Assembly: GCF_001598695.1 (NCBI RefSeq)
Contig: NZ_BCZK01000005.1
Span: 1 to 64,000 of the forward strand
Reading direction: 5' to 3'
Source: Klebsiella oxytoca NBRC 105695
Lineage (GTDB): Bacteria > Pseudomonadota > Gammaproteobacteria > Enterobacterales > Enterobacteriaceae
Length of the DNA: 64,000 nt
Shown in pieces: positions 17,184-25,125 of the stretch. The notes below the pieces were generated by a model that made no database searches, was not told where the DNA came from, and was given only the letters and a program-made list of their open reading frames with translations. The translations under genes and the position numbers were made by a program. Position 1 is the stretch's first letter, and every line of letters starts with the position of its first letter.

Positions 17184-18812
17184 ATGAAATCACAAAAATA
17201 TAATCACATCACGCGGGTACTGCTGGCTGTCGGTCTGTTCTCAATCACTCTCCCGGCGCTGGCCGCGCAGGTGCCGCCGGGAACGGTGCTGGCAGAGAAG
17301 CAGGAGCTGGTCAGAAATAACGGCAGCGAGCCGTCGTCGCTGGATCCGCATAAAGTCGAAAGCGACGTTGAAAACAATATCATTAGCGATCTTTTCGAAG
17401 GGCTGGTCAGCGTTTCGCCAGCAGGCGACATTCAGCCCCGGCTGGCGGAGAAGTGGGAGAATAAAGATAACACCGTCTGGACCTTCCACCTGCGTCCAGG
17501 TGCGACCTGGTCTGATGGGACGGCGATTACGGCGCAGGATATCGTCTGGAGCTGGCAGCGTCTGGTGTCGCCGCTCACGGCGTCCCCTTACGCGAGTTAT
17601 CCCGGCAATATGCATATCGTCAACGGTGCGGAGATAGCACGGGGTCAAAAAGCGCCCGAGACGCTGGGCGTCAGAGCGGTTGATGATGCGACCTTTGAGG
17701 TGACCTTAACCCAGCCGAATGCGGCGTTTTTGGCCATGCTGGCGCACCCGTCTCTGGTTCCGCTCGATAAAGTCCTCATTTCGCGCTACGGCGACAAGTG
17801 GACCAAACCGGAACATATGGTAACCAGCGGGCCCTACAAGCTGTCGCAGTGGGTGGTGAACGAGCGTATCGTCGCAGAGCGCAATCCGCGTTACTGGGAT
17901 AACGCGCATACCGTCATCAATAAGGTGACCTATCTGCCGATAAGCTCTGAAGCCGCCGATATCAACCGCTACAAAGCGGGGGAGATCGACATCGTCTATA
18001 CCGTGCCGATTAACCAGTTCGCCCAGCTTAAAAAAACTCTGGGCGAACAGCTGAATGTTTCGCCGCAGCTGGCGACCTACTATTACCAGTTCAATACGAC
18101 CCGGCCGCCGTTTAATGACCCGCGCGTACGGCGGGCGCTGAATATGGCCCTCGATAAAGAGATTATCGCGGAGAAGGTACTGGGGCAGGGGCAGCGTCCT
18201 GCCTGGCTTGTCAGCCAGCCTGATATCGGTGGGGTGAAGCTGCACAATCCCGAATATGCCAGCTGGTCGCGCGATAAACGTATCGCCGAGGCGAAAAAAC
18301 TGTTGAGCGAGGCCGGGTATAACGAGACCCATCCGCTGGTATTTAATTTGCTCTATAACACTTCGGAATCGCACCAGCGAATTGCCATCGCCGCCAGCTC
18401 AATGTGGAAAAAGAATCTTGGCGTCGAGGCGAAGCTGCAAAATCAGGAGTGGAAGACCATGCTCGACACCATGCACACGCATAATTTTGACGCCGTGCGC
18501 TACGCGTGGATTGCCGACTATGACGATGCCGCGACTTTTCTCAATACCTTCCGTACCGGCGATAGTGAAAATACCACTCAGTACAGTAATCCAGCCTACG
18601 ATGAGGCGTTGCGCAATGCGGCAAAAGCGTCTGATACCGCGGCGCGGGGTCAGTTCTACCAGCAGGCGGAGGATTTACTAGGCCAGGATGTCCCGGCTAT
18701 TCCGGTCTATCACTATGTGCGTACCCATCTGGTGAAGCCATGGGTCGGGGGTTTTACGCCGGATAAACTGGGGTATTACTACACCAAAGATATGTACATC
18801 AAAAAACATTAG
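17184..18812 (+). CDS. OppA/MppA-like periplasmic oligopeptide-binding protein (orphan)
   Basis: A 542-residue class-5 solute-binding protein with signal peptide (cut after LAA near residue 28). It carries the family pattern EPSSLDPHKVES, LAEKWENKDN, WSDGTAITAQDIVWSWQRL, then SGPYKLSQW and DPRVRRALNMALDKE, with the RYAWIADYDD ligand-binding region. It should bind peptides in the periplasm for an Opp-type ABC transporter. No permease or ATPase genes are adjacent, so it is an orphan binding protein like MppA, presumably using the core OppBCDF. It lies between yccA and serT, where E. coli has no such gene. Confidence 0.92.
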   Translation: MKSQKYNHITRVLLAVGLFSITLPALAAQVPPGTVLAEKQELVRNNGSEPSSLDPHKVESDVENNIISDLFEGLVSVSPAGDIQPRLAEKWENKDNTVWTFHLRPGATWSDGTAITAQDIVWSWQRLVSPLTASPYASYPGNMHIVNGAEIARGQKAPETLGVRAVDDATFEVTLTQPNAAFLAMLAHPSLVPLDKVLISRYGDKWTKPEHMVTSGPYKLSQWVVNERIVAERNPRYWDNAHTVINKVTYLPISSEAADINRYKAGEIDIVYTVPINQFAQLKKTLGEQLNVSPQLATYYYQFNTTRPPFNDPRVRRALNMALDKEIIAEKVLGQGQRPAWLVSQPDIGGVKLHNPEYASWSRDKRIAEAKKLLSEAGYNETHPLVFNLLYNTSESHQRIAIAASSMWKKNLGVEAKLQNQEWKTMLDTMHTHNFDAVRYAWIADYDDAATFLNTFRTGDSENTTQYSNPAYDEALRNAAKASDTAARGQFYQQAEDLLGQDVPAIPVYHYVRTHLVKPWVGGFTPDKLGYYYTKDMYIKKH

Positions 18813-18821
18813 GTCGGCGCG

Positions 18822-18854
18822 GGCAGTTTGCGCTGAATTTCTGCGCAAACTGCC
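18822..18854 (+). terminator. Hairpin after the oppA-like gene
   Basis: GGCAGTTTGCGC and GCGCAAACTGCC form a perfect 12-bp stem with a 9-nt loop, starting 9 bp after the stop codon. The following sequence (TGAGTTT) is only weakly T-rich, so termination may be inefficient. Confidence 0.65.
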
Positions 18855-18914
18855 TGAGTTTCAGACGAATAACACGTTTTTGCTTATTTTTAAGCCGATT
18901 GAACAAATTGATGC

Positions 18915-18943
18915 TTTACAGCCTCAACAGAGGTGTTTATAGT
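18915..18943 (+). promoter_or_regulatory. Sigma-70 promoter of serT
   Basis: A -35 TTTACA (18915-18920) and -10 TATAGT (18938-18943) are separated by exactly 17 bp. The downstream GCGCCCC discriminator is GC-rich, as in stringently controlled stable-RNA promoters. Confidence 0.8.
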
Positions 18944-18955
18944 GCGCCCCATACC

Positions 18956-19043
18956 GGAAGCGTGGCCGAGCGGTTGAAGGCACCGGTCTTGAAAACCGGC
19001 GACCCGAAAGGGTTCTAGAGTTCGAATCTCTACGCTTCCGCCA
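18956..19043 (+). tRNA. serT: tRNA-Ser (anticodon TGA)
   Basis: An 88-nt class II tRNA with acceptor stem GGAAGCG/CGCTTCC, anticodon stem CCGGT/ACCGG with loop CTTGAAA (anticodon TGA), a long variable arm, T-loop TTCGAATCTC region and encoded CCA. It corresponds to E. coli serT and lies downstream of yccA as expected. tRNA-Ser genes are common integrase targets, but no integrase or duplicated 3' end is seen here. Confidence 0.98.
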
Positions 19044-19048
19044 AATAA

Positions 19049-19080
19049 AACAAGGGGTTACCGAAAGGTAACCCCTTGTT
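19049..19080 (+). terminator. serT terminator hairpin
   Basis: AACAAGGGGTTACC and GGTAACCCCTTGTT form a 14-bp perfect stem with GAAA tetraloop, 5 bp after the tRNA CCA end. Confidence 0.85.
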
Positions 19081-19124
19081 GCTTTGTAGTGTTGGAATAT
19101 TCTGAGGTTCCAGCCCATAAAAAG

Positions 19125-19146
19125 ACCCGCCGAAGCGGGTTTTTTT
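19125..19146. terminator. Bidirectional terminator between serT and the aldolase gene
   Basis: ACCCGC and GCGGGT with CGAA loop, followed by TTTTTT on the plus strand and preceded by AAAAAG, so it can also end minus-strand transcription of the PTS-aldolase operon. Confidence 0.85.
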
Positions 19147-19268
19147 ATGCCTGTTTTACTGCAAGGGGTGCCCATCTGAGAGATGAGCTTCATTTCGCTG
19201 ATTCATTCCCTGTTTTAGGGCATCAGCAACAGAGTCGGTCAGGACTTCCTCTGCTCCCATCGCATACC

Positions 19269-20129
19269 TCAGACGTAGAGCGCCGCCTTGCCGATAGATG
19301 AAAACAAATGCATCTTGCGAACCACAACGGCTTTTGCGGCTTTCATTGGCCTGATAAATAAGCTGTTAGGTTCGTGGCTGCCTGATTTCAGCTCTTCTTC
19401 CAGAGCAACAAAGAATGCTTTTTTCATGTCGCTGGAAATATTGATTTTTCCGACCCCGTGCTGGATAGACTCGGCGACTTCTTCATCCTTATTTCCCGAT
19501 CCGCCATGAAGAACCAGCGGGATGGTTAACCGCTGTTTAATGGATTTCAGCCTTTCGATATCCAGTTTTGGCTGCATTCCTGCAGGATATAAGCCATGCG
19601 ATGTACCAATCGCGACCGCCAGCGTATCGACCCCGGTCTCGTTGACAAATTGCTCAGCCTGCTGCGGATCGGTATACAGTATTTCGCCATGCCCGCCTTC
19701 GCCGCTGCCTTGTGCCACGCCGATGGTACCCAGTTCAGCTTCAACGGAAACACCTGCAGCATGAGCGACTTCCGTCACGCGGCGTGTGATAGCGATATTG
19801 TCTTCCAGCGGGTGCGCTGAAGCATCAATCATCACTGAGGTATAGCCGGTGCGAATCGCCCGCATAACCTGCTCCAGAGTCTGCCCATGATCCAGGTGAA
19901 TGACGACCGGTACCGTTGCTTTGATAGCCAGTTCACGAAGATAGAAAATAAAATCATCGCCGGTGAAATCATGTTCATCAGGATGAATTTCAAGAATAAC
20001 CGGCGAACGCAGCTTTTCTGCAACCTCAATAACCGCTCTGGCGAATTCGGCAGAAGCAATATTAAAAGCGCCAATACCAAATTTATGTTGCTGAGCTACA
20101 GATAATAACTCTTTCATATTCATAAGCAT
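19269..20129 (-). CDS. Class II ketose-bisphosphate aldolase (KbaY/GatY/Fba-like)
   Basis: A 286-residue zinc-dependent aldolase expected to split a ketose-1,6-bisphosphate into dihydroxyacetone phosphate and an aldehyde phosphate. Visible motifs: GIGAFNIAS at the N-terminus, the zinc-binding HLDHG, VSVEAELGTIG, a second metal region ending IGTSHGLYP, and LVLHGGSGN, then GVGKINISSD. AGGAG precedes ATG 20129. It is the last gene of the PTS operon, 2 bp after the transporter, so it likely acts on the product of that transporter after a second phosphorylation. Which ketose is used (tagatose or fructose type) cannot be decided here. Confidence 0.9.
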   Translation of the reverse strand: MLMNMKELLSVAQQHKFGIGAFNIASAEFARAVIEVAEKLRSPVILEIHPDEHDFTGDDFIFYLRELAIKATVPVVIHLDHGQTLEQVMRAIRTGYTSVMIDASAHPLEDNIAITRRVTEVAHAAGVSVEAELGTIGVAQGSGEGGHGEILYTDPQQAEQFVNETGVDTLAVAIGTSHGLYPAGMQPKLDIERLKSIKQRLTIPLVLHGGSGNKDEEVAESIQHGVGKINISSDMKKAFFVALEEELKSGSHEPNSLFIRPMKAAKAVVVRKMHLFSSIGKAALYV

Positions 20130-20131
20130 GA

Positions 20132-21544
20132 CTACATCTCCTGTACAGTTTCAGGGCTGTCTTTTTTAATAAAACGCAGAATAATCGCGGTGAGTAACGC
20201 GCCGGCGGCGATGGCGACGATATATCCCACAACGTGGGTGATCACATTGGGAATAAACATGACGAATATGCCGCCGTGTGGGGCTCTGGAGGCACATCCC
20301 AGAGCCATGGAGAGCGCGCCTGCCAGCCCGGAGCCGGCGACGATAGCGGGAATAACGCGTAGCGGATCGGCTACGGCATAAGGGATAGCGCCTTCAGTGA
20401 TAAACGACAGGCCGAGAACATAGGTGACTTTGCCGGTGTCCCTCTCCTGACGGGAGAATTTCCGCCCGAACAGCGTGGTGGCGAGCGCAATACCCAACGG
20501 CGGTACCATTCCTGCCGCCATACAGGCCGCGATAGGTTCGTAGATCCCTGTCGACATCAAGCCAATTGCAAACATGCAGACAGTCTTGTTAAGGGGACCG
20601 CCCATATCAAACGCCACCATCATGCCTATCAAAAGGCCCATAATTGCTGCGTGGGTATTGCCCAGGTTTTCGAGGAACGCTGTCAGCGAGTCGAGAAGAA
20701 ACTTGATCGGTTCGCCAATCACCAGCACCATTAACGCCCCGGTAATAAAAACGCTCAGCAATGGCACGATTAAAATAGGCTTCAGGCCCGCTATCGATTT
20801 AGGAAGGTTGATATATTTGACGATGAGCAGCGTGGCGTATCCGGCCAGAAAACCCGCCAGCAAAGCCCCCAAAAAACCTGACCCTGTCTGAATGGCCATC
20901 ATGCCGCCGACCGCGCCCGACACTATCCCCATATTGCCGCTAATCGATTTACTTATTCCGAGCGAGAGAACGGGTAGCATCAGCGCAAAGGCCGCACCAC
21001 CGCCAATGTCAGAGAGCATTTTCGCCAGCGGGTTAAAATTTTCATCTCCCGGCGTTGCCGCAGTAATACCAAATGAGAAGCTCAGCGCGATTAAAATACC
21101 GCCGGCAACGACGAACGGGATCATCAGGTTAACGCCGGTGATAAGATGAATATAAATTTGAGACACCAGTGATTTATCTTTATCTTTATCTTTTTTCGGC
21201 GATTCCTGAGCATCGTCTGCCGCCAGGTGTCGTTGTGGCTGTAATTTACCGGTGACAATCTCGTCCAGTAATCCTGCAGCATCCTTTGCGGCGCGAGTCA
21301 CCGAGACGCGGATTATATTTTTGTTATGGAAACGAGAGAGATCGATGACCTTATCCGCGGCGATTAAAACAATATCTGCTTGTTGAATATCCTCCTCGGT
21401 AAAAATATATTCACTGTCTACGGCACCATGCGTTTCAACGAGTAAAGGGATGCCTTTTTTAAGGGCGTTCTTTTTAAGATTGGCTTCTGCAAGGTAAGTA
21501 TGTGCAACGCCTGTTGGACAGGCGGTAATGGCAATTATTTTCAT
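20132..21544 (-). CDS. Fructose-type PTS enzyme IIBC
   Basis: A 470-residue PTS permease. Residues about 1-100 are a fructose-type EIIB domain with phosphorylated Cys in AITACPTGVAHTYLAEANL. After a charged linker (about 105-130), the EIIC domain (about 140-465) has around eight to ten membrane segments with PFVVAGGILIALSF and FDMGGPLNKTV, a hallmark of the fructose family. GGAG precedes the ATG. The gene follows the EIIA gene by 21 bp and precedes the aldolase by 2 bp. Sugar is unknown, but family and aldolase suggest a ketose. Confidence 0.92.
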   Translation of the reverse strand: MKIIAITACPTGVAHTYLAEANLKKNALKKGIPLLVETHGAVDSEYIFTEEDIQQADIVLIAADKVIDLSRFHNKNIIRVSVTRAAKDAAGLLDEIVTGKLQPQRHLAADDAQESPKKDKDKDKSLVSQIYIHLITGVNLMIPFVVAGGILIALSFSFGITAATPGDENFNPLAKMLSDIGGGAAFALMLPVLSLGISKSISGNMGIVSGAVGGMMAIQTGSGFLGALLAGFLAGYATLLIVKYINLPKSIAGLKPILIVPLLSVFITGALMVLVIGEPIKFLLDSLTAFLENLGNTHAAIMGLLIGMMVAFDMGGPLNKTVCMFAIGLMSTGIYEPIAACMAAGMVPPLGIALATTLFGRKFSRQERDTGKVTYVLGLSFITEGAIPYAVADPLRVIPAIVAGSGLAGALSMALGCASRAPHGGIFVMFIPNVITHVVGYIVAIAAGALLTAIILRFIKKDSPETVQEM

Positions 21545-21565
21545 ATTATTCTCCTTGTGAGGATA

Positions 21566-22039
21566 CTACTCTCCGGTATTGTTAATAATTAAGCGGTAGA
21601 GTTCCTCTGGCGAACTGGCATTAATTAGCTTTTCAACAACCTCATCGTCACCCAGGGCGATAGATATACGAGCGAGAACTTTTATATGTCCCGCTCCGCT
21701 GTCGGCTTCTTTTACCGCAAAAAGAATAACCAGCTTAACATCTGAACTATCCATGGTTTCCCAGTCGACATTATCCTTCAGTTTTGCGACGGCTATCCTT
21801 GTTTCATTGACCCAACAGGATTTGCCATGAGGAATGGCTATTTGGTTTTCAAAACCAGTCGATCCCAGGGCTTCACGAGCCAGGACATCTTTAATAAAAC
21901 CTTGTTTATTATCAATGACGCCTTCATCGCACAGCGCCTGAGTCAACTGCTCGATGACGTCGATTTTACTTTTTGCCTGCATCTCAGTAATAACGCAGGC
22001 CTTACTTAACAGATCGCTGATTACTATTTTATTTAACAT
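21566..22039 (-). CDS. PTS fructose-type enzyme IIA
   Basis: A 157-residue EIIA (PtsN/FruA-A family) with the phosphorylatable His in IAIPHGKS. It passes phosphate from HPr to the EIIB domain of the next gene. ATG 22039 is preferred because AGGAG lies 7 bp before it; a GTG two codons upstream is too close. It overlaps the 3' end of the regulator gene by 11 bp, so the four genes form one operon. Confidence 0.92.
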   Translation of the reverse strand: MLNKIVISDLLSKACVITEMQAKSKIDVIEQLTQALCDEGVIDNKQGFIKDVLAREALGSTGFENQIAIPHGKSCWVNETRIAVAKLKDNVDWETMDSSDVKLVILFAVKEADSGAGHIKVLARISIALGDDEVVEKLINASSPEELYRLIINNTGE

Positions 22040-23546
22040 ATTCACTCTCCTGAGTCTGGCGTTTGCTGAATAAGGCTTCGGTCACCCGAATGATGTCTTT
22101 CGCAGAAAATAGTGCGGAAACATAGGCAACAGGGATCATCATTTCCTCTATTCGGATGGTGGATATGATTAGGTCGCACTTTTTTTCAGCTAACGTCTCC
22201 TTTAATCGACTGCCGGGAACAATGTCGATAATCTCCCAGTCGGGGAAGGCTTTGGTAATCCGGCTGTACAGGAGCTGAGATGTACCGACTCCGCTTGAAC
22301 AGACAAGGATGATTTTCTTATTTTCTTTAATCTTTTCGATTGCCGCCTGGATGTATACCGTTAAATAGGCGACTTCATCCTCAGAGGGGGGATCGTGTTT
22401 ACTGTAATTATTGATTTGCATAGTTGCGTTTCTGACCGCTAAAAATACCGGAGAGAGTTCTTTTTTAATCTCATCCAGCAAAGGGTTATGAATAATGATG
22501 CGGAAAGCCAGACGGTTCAACATCGGCTTAATATGCATAACCAGAGCGTTCAAGAGCGGCTGATCGGAGATTAAATCACATTTAAGCAGCTGCGAAAGTA
22601 GACTGGTTAACTTAATGGCATAATGTAACGCTTCCTGGTCCTGCACTCCTCTGTCAGGATGGACGGCATGAACGGGATGCTTGCCGGATGAAACAAGATA
22701 TTGATAAATATAATTAATCTCGATTTGCGGGAACCTGAGCGTATATTTCTGCTCAAGCCATGCGATAGCTTTTTCAGCAATCTGCCATTCCTTGTTGTCA
22801 TGCACTGGCGCAGCTTCATCAGCCGGGCAAACGATTCTCTTCTCCAGACGTCTGATGGTGACCAGTAAATGTGAAAACAGATTGGTATAGTAGGGCTCGC
22901 TAATGGCGCAGGTTAATTCATCCTCGATAAATGCAATCAAATTGATACAGTTGGCCACGTTGTCTTTACCAAATTCTTTGATAAGCTGTACGCGAGAGAA
23001 CCTATCGATTCTGCTATCGGTCATGTGATAGTTACATAAAACGCTATGAGTAATGATCTCCTTAAGCGCCATGCGGATGTCATAGTCATTACCGTCAATA
23101 AACGTACCGGTATGGTTCTTTATCATTCTAAGGGAGAAACACTCTAGCCATTTTTCAACTTTAATTAGGTCTTCCACAATGGAAGAGCGACTGATGAAGT
23201 ATTTCTCAGCTAAAAAGCTGATAGATAATGGCGTGGGAGAATGCGTCAGCAAATCGGTCGCAATGCCCACCAGCCGCTTGTTTTTAAGTATGTTTACAAC
23301 CTGCGCATCCCCGGAGATAAGGGGGAGGGGAACAACGTCGTTCGCCTCAAGCTTCAGGCCCAGACCGGGTTTACTGAGTACAGAATGACCTTTATCAGTG
23401 AAATAAAGGTTAATAGCTTCAACATCTCGTCTGAGCGTACTGACTGAAGTATTGAGTATTTTTGCCGCCCGGGAGGTGGCCAGCCAGCCACTTTCCTGCG
23501 TTAAATGATTGATTAATGATATTTGTCTTTTACTGAGCACTTTCAT
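22029..23546 (-). CDS. PRD-containing transcriptional activator with C-terminal EIIB-like domain
   Basis: A 505-residue regulator of the MtlR/LicR type. It starts with an HTH_11-like domain (about 5-60, SRAAKILNTSVSTLRRDVEAI), then a second HTH (about 85-150), two PTS regulation domains (about 180-390) with conserved His residues, and a C-terminal EIIB-like domain with CSSGVGTSQLL (about 410-500). It lacks the EIIA domain found at the end of longer LicR/MtlR members, so the separate EIIA next door may serve it. AGGAG precedes the ATG. It probably activates its own operon depending on PTS phosphorylation. Confidence 0.88.
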   Translation of the reverse strand: MKVLSKRQISLINHLTQESGWLATSRAAKILNTSVSTLRRDVEAINLYFTDKGHSVLSKPGLGLKLEANDVVPLPLISGDAQVVNILKNKRLVGIATDLLTHSPTPLSISFLAEKYFISRSSIVEDLIKVEKWLECFSLRMIKNHTGTFIDGNDYDIRMALKEIITHSVLCNYHMTDSRIDRFSRVQLIKEFGKDNVANCINLIAFIEDELTCAISEPYYTNLFSHLLVTIRRLEKRIVCPADEAAPVHDNKEWQIAEKAIAWLEQKYTLRFPQIEINYIYQYLVSSGKHPVHAVHPDRGVQDQEALHYAIKLTSLLSQLLKCDLISDQPLLNALVMHIKPMLNRLAFRIIIHNPLLDEIKKELSPVFLAVRNATMQINNYSKHDPPSEDEVAYLTVYIQAAIEKIKENKKIILVCSSGVGTSQLLYSRITKAFPDWEIIDIVPGSRLKETLAEKKCDLIISTIRIEEMMIPVAYVSALFSAKDIIRVTEALFSKRQTQESEYVK

Positions 23547-23973
23547 TATCCGCTCCTACAAAGATAAGTTGGCGCCTTAATGACGTTAGTTATAGCGGCT
23601 GGCATGACAAAGGGAAATACCAGGAGATGAACATATGTAAACCATCATAATGAACAGCAGGCAACAAGGCAGATACATCATTATACGTGGAGATATGTAA
23701 GAAATTGTCCCTGATGGAAAAGAATATAATATCTGAATAACACGCTGTGGGGATGATATGATTAGAATGTTCTTTTTGTTAATTCTTTATGTTGATCTTT
23801 TACAAAAAGAGCGCAAACCTCAATGAAGCTAAAACTAAAGCTATTATTAAAATTGATAAAGTGATCCAAGGGGATTTTGCGGTTTTAAATAAAACGACAG
23901 CGATCGCTACAGAAAATATCACCACCACGGTACTATGAATCTCAGTTAAATCTAAAGCATAAAAGGAAGGGGA
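23547..23973. other. Divergent promoter region with a possible 22-codon ORF
   Basis: A 427-bp AT-rich gap between the divergent PTS operon and LacI gene. It should contain both promoters. A short plus-strand ORF at 23758-23826 (22 codons, starting MIRMFFLLILYVD) follows GGGGAT and would make a hydrophobic peptide; this may be chance. No other gene is seen. Confidence 0.35.
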
Positions 23974-24984
23974 ATGGCAACAATAAAGGATGTTGCACAG
24001 CTTGCGGGGGTTTCAACCGCGACGGTTTCGCGCGTTATTAATCAAACTGCCTGGGTTGAACCGGTAACGCGTGAGCGTGTTGAAAAAGCGATGCGTGAAC
24101 TGAATTATCATCGCAATGCCGCGGCGCTGGCGCTGGCGAAACGCAGCGGCGATATGCTCGGGTTATTGACCGGTAACCTTGCCGATCCCTTTTTCGCTCG
24201 CCTCGCCCGCGGCGTCGAGGAGGTCTCACGGCAGGAACAATTCCGCTTGATGGTATGCAGCGGCGGGCATGATGAAGGGATGGAAAAAGCCGGGCTGGAT
24301 TTTCTAATCAACCAGGGCTGTGAGGCGATCGTGGTCCATGCGAGCAGATTGGCGGAAAAGGAGTTGCTACGTTATGCCGCCCATTTCCCCGCGATGGTGG
24401 TGGTAAATCGCTATATTGCCGGGATGGCCAATCGCTGCGTCTGGCTGGAGAACTGCGAGGCCTCAAAAAAGGCAACGCTGCATTTACTTGAGCAGGGGCA
24501 CCGCTGTATTGCCTGCGTGACGAGCGACTTACCGATAATCGATCGCCGCGAGCGGCTGGAAGGCTATCGCCAGGCGCTAGCGGAATACGGCATTACCCCG
24601 GACAGGAGCTGGGTGATAAGCGTTCCTTTTAACGAAGAAGGCGGCGAACGCGCGGCGCATCAGCTTCTTAACTGCGGGATCCCTTTTACCGCGGCGGTAA
24701 CCTTTAATGATGTGATGGCGGCCGGCATCATGCGTATCCTGCATCTGAAAGGCATTACGCTACCGCAGCAGCTTTCAATAGTCGGGTTCGATGATGTGGT
24801 GATGGCGCGTTATCTCTATCCGGCGCTGACAACAATGCATTACCCGGTTGAGCGAATGGCGCGTTGCGCTTCGCAGCTGGCGATCCAGCTCTTTAAAGGC
24901 GCCACCCAGCAGCCCTGCGTCAATAGCTTCGCTGCGGAGCTGGTGGTCCGCGATTCCGTTCTTTCTCCCGGGAGCGGTAGTTAA
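23974..24984 (+). CDS. LacI-family transcriptional regulator
   Basis: A 336-residue repressor: N-terminal LacI helix-turn-helix and hinge (ATIKDVAQLAGVSTATVSRVIN, residues 2-22 and on), then a periplasmic-binding-like ligand domain with NDVMAAGIMRILHLKG and SIVGFDDVVMARYLYPALTT. It resembles AscG/GalS-type members. AAGGAAGGGGA precedes the ATG. A palindrome typical of this family lies 45 bp after the gene, before nhaC, so it most likely controls the nhaC-malY pair. The effector is unknown. Confidence 0.92.
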   Translation: MATIKDVAQLAGVSTATVSRVINQTAWVEPVTRERVEKAMRELNYHRNAAALALAKRSGDMLGLLTGNLADPFFARLARGVEEVSRQEQFRLMVCSGGHDEGMEKAGLDFLINQGCEAIVVHASRLAEKELLRYAAHFPAMVVVNRYIAGMANRCVWLENCEASKKATLHLLEQGHRCIACVTSDLPIIDRRERLEGYRQALAEYGITPDRSWVISVPFNEEGGERAAHQLLNCGIPFTAAVTFNDVMAAGIMRILHLKGITLPQQLSIVGFDDVVMARYLYPALTTMHYPVERMARCASQLAIQLFKGATQQPCVNSFAAELVVRDSVLSPGSGS

Positions 24985-25029
24985 ATCGTCAAGCCTCACA
25001 AGTGTGATCGGCTTCAAATTTAATAGTCT

Positions 25030-25047
25030 CATGTAATCGCTTACATG
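25030..25047. promoter_or_regulatory. Palindromic LacI-family operator upstream of nhaC
   Basis: CATGTAATCGCTTACATG is an 18-bp inverted repeat (7-bp arms CATGTAA/TTACATG around TCGC). A central CG flanked by TGTAA/TTACA is the usual LacI-family layout. It sits 79 bp before the nhaC start. Confidence 0.75.
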
Positions 25048-25125
25048 AAGGCGAACGGAGGATCACAGTCAGGCAAAAGGGGGGGCAGTTACCCTTGAAC
25101 GACCTTACAGACTGGAGTTCTAGTT

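Noticed and set aside
18956..19147. Genomic island attachment at serT
   Set aside because: No integrase gene and no repeated tRNA 3' end was seen downstream.
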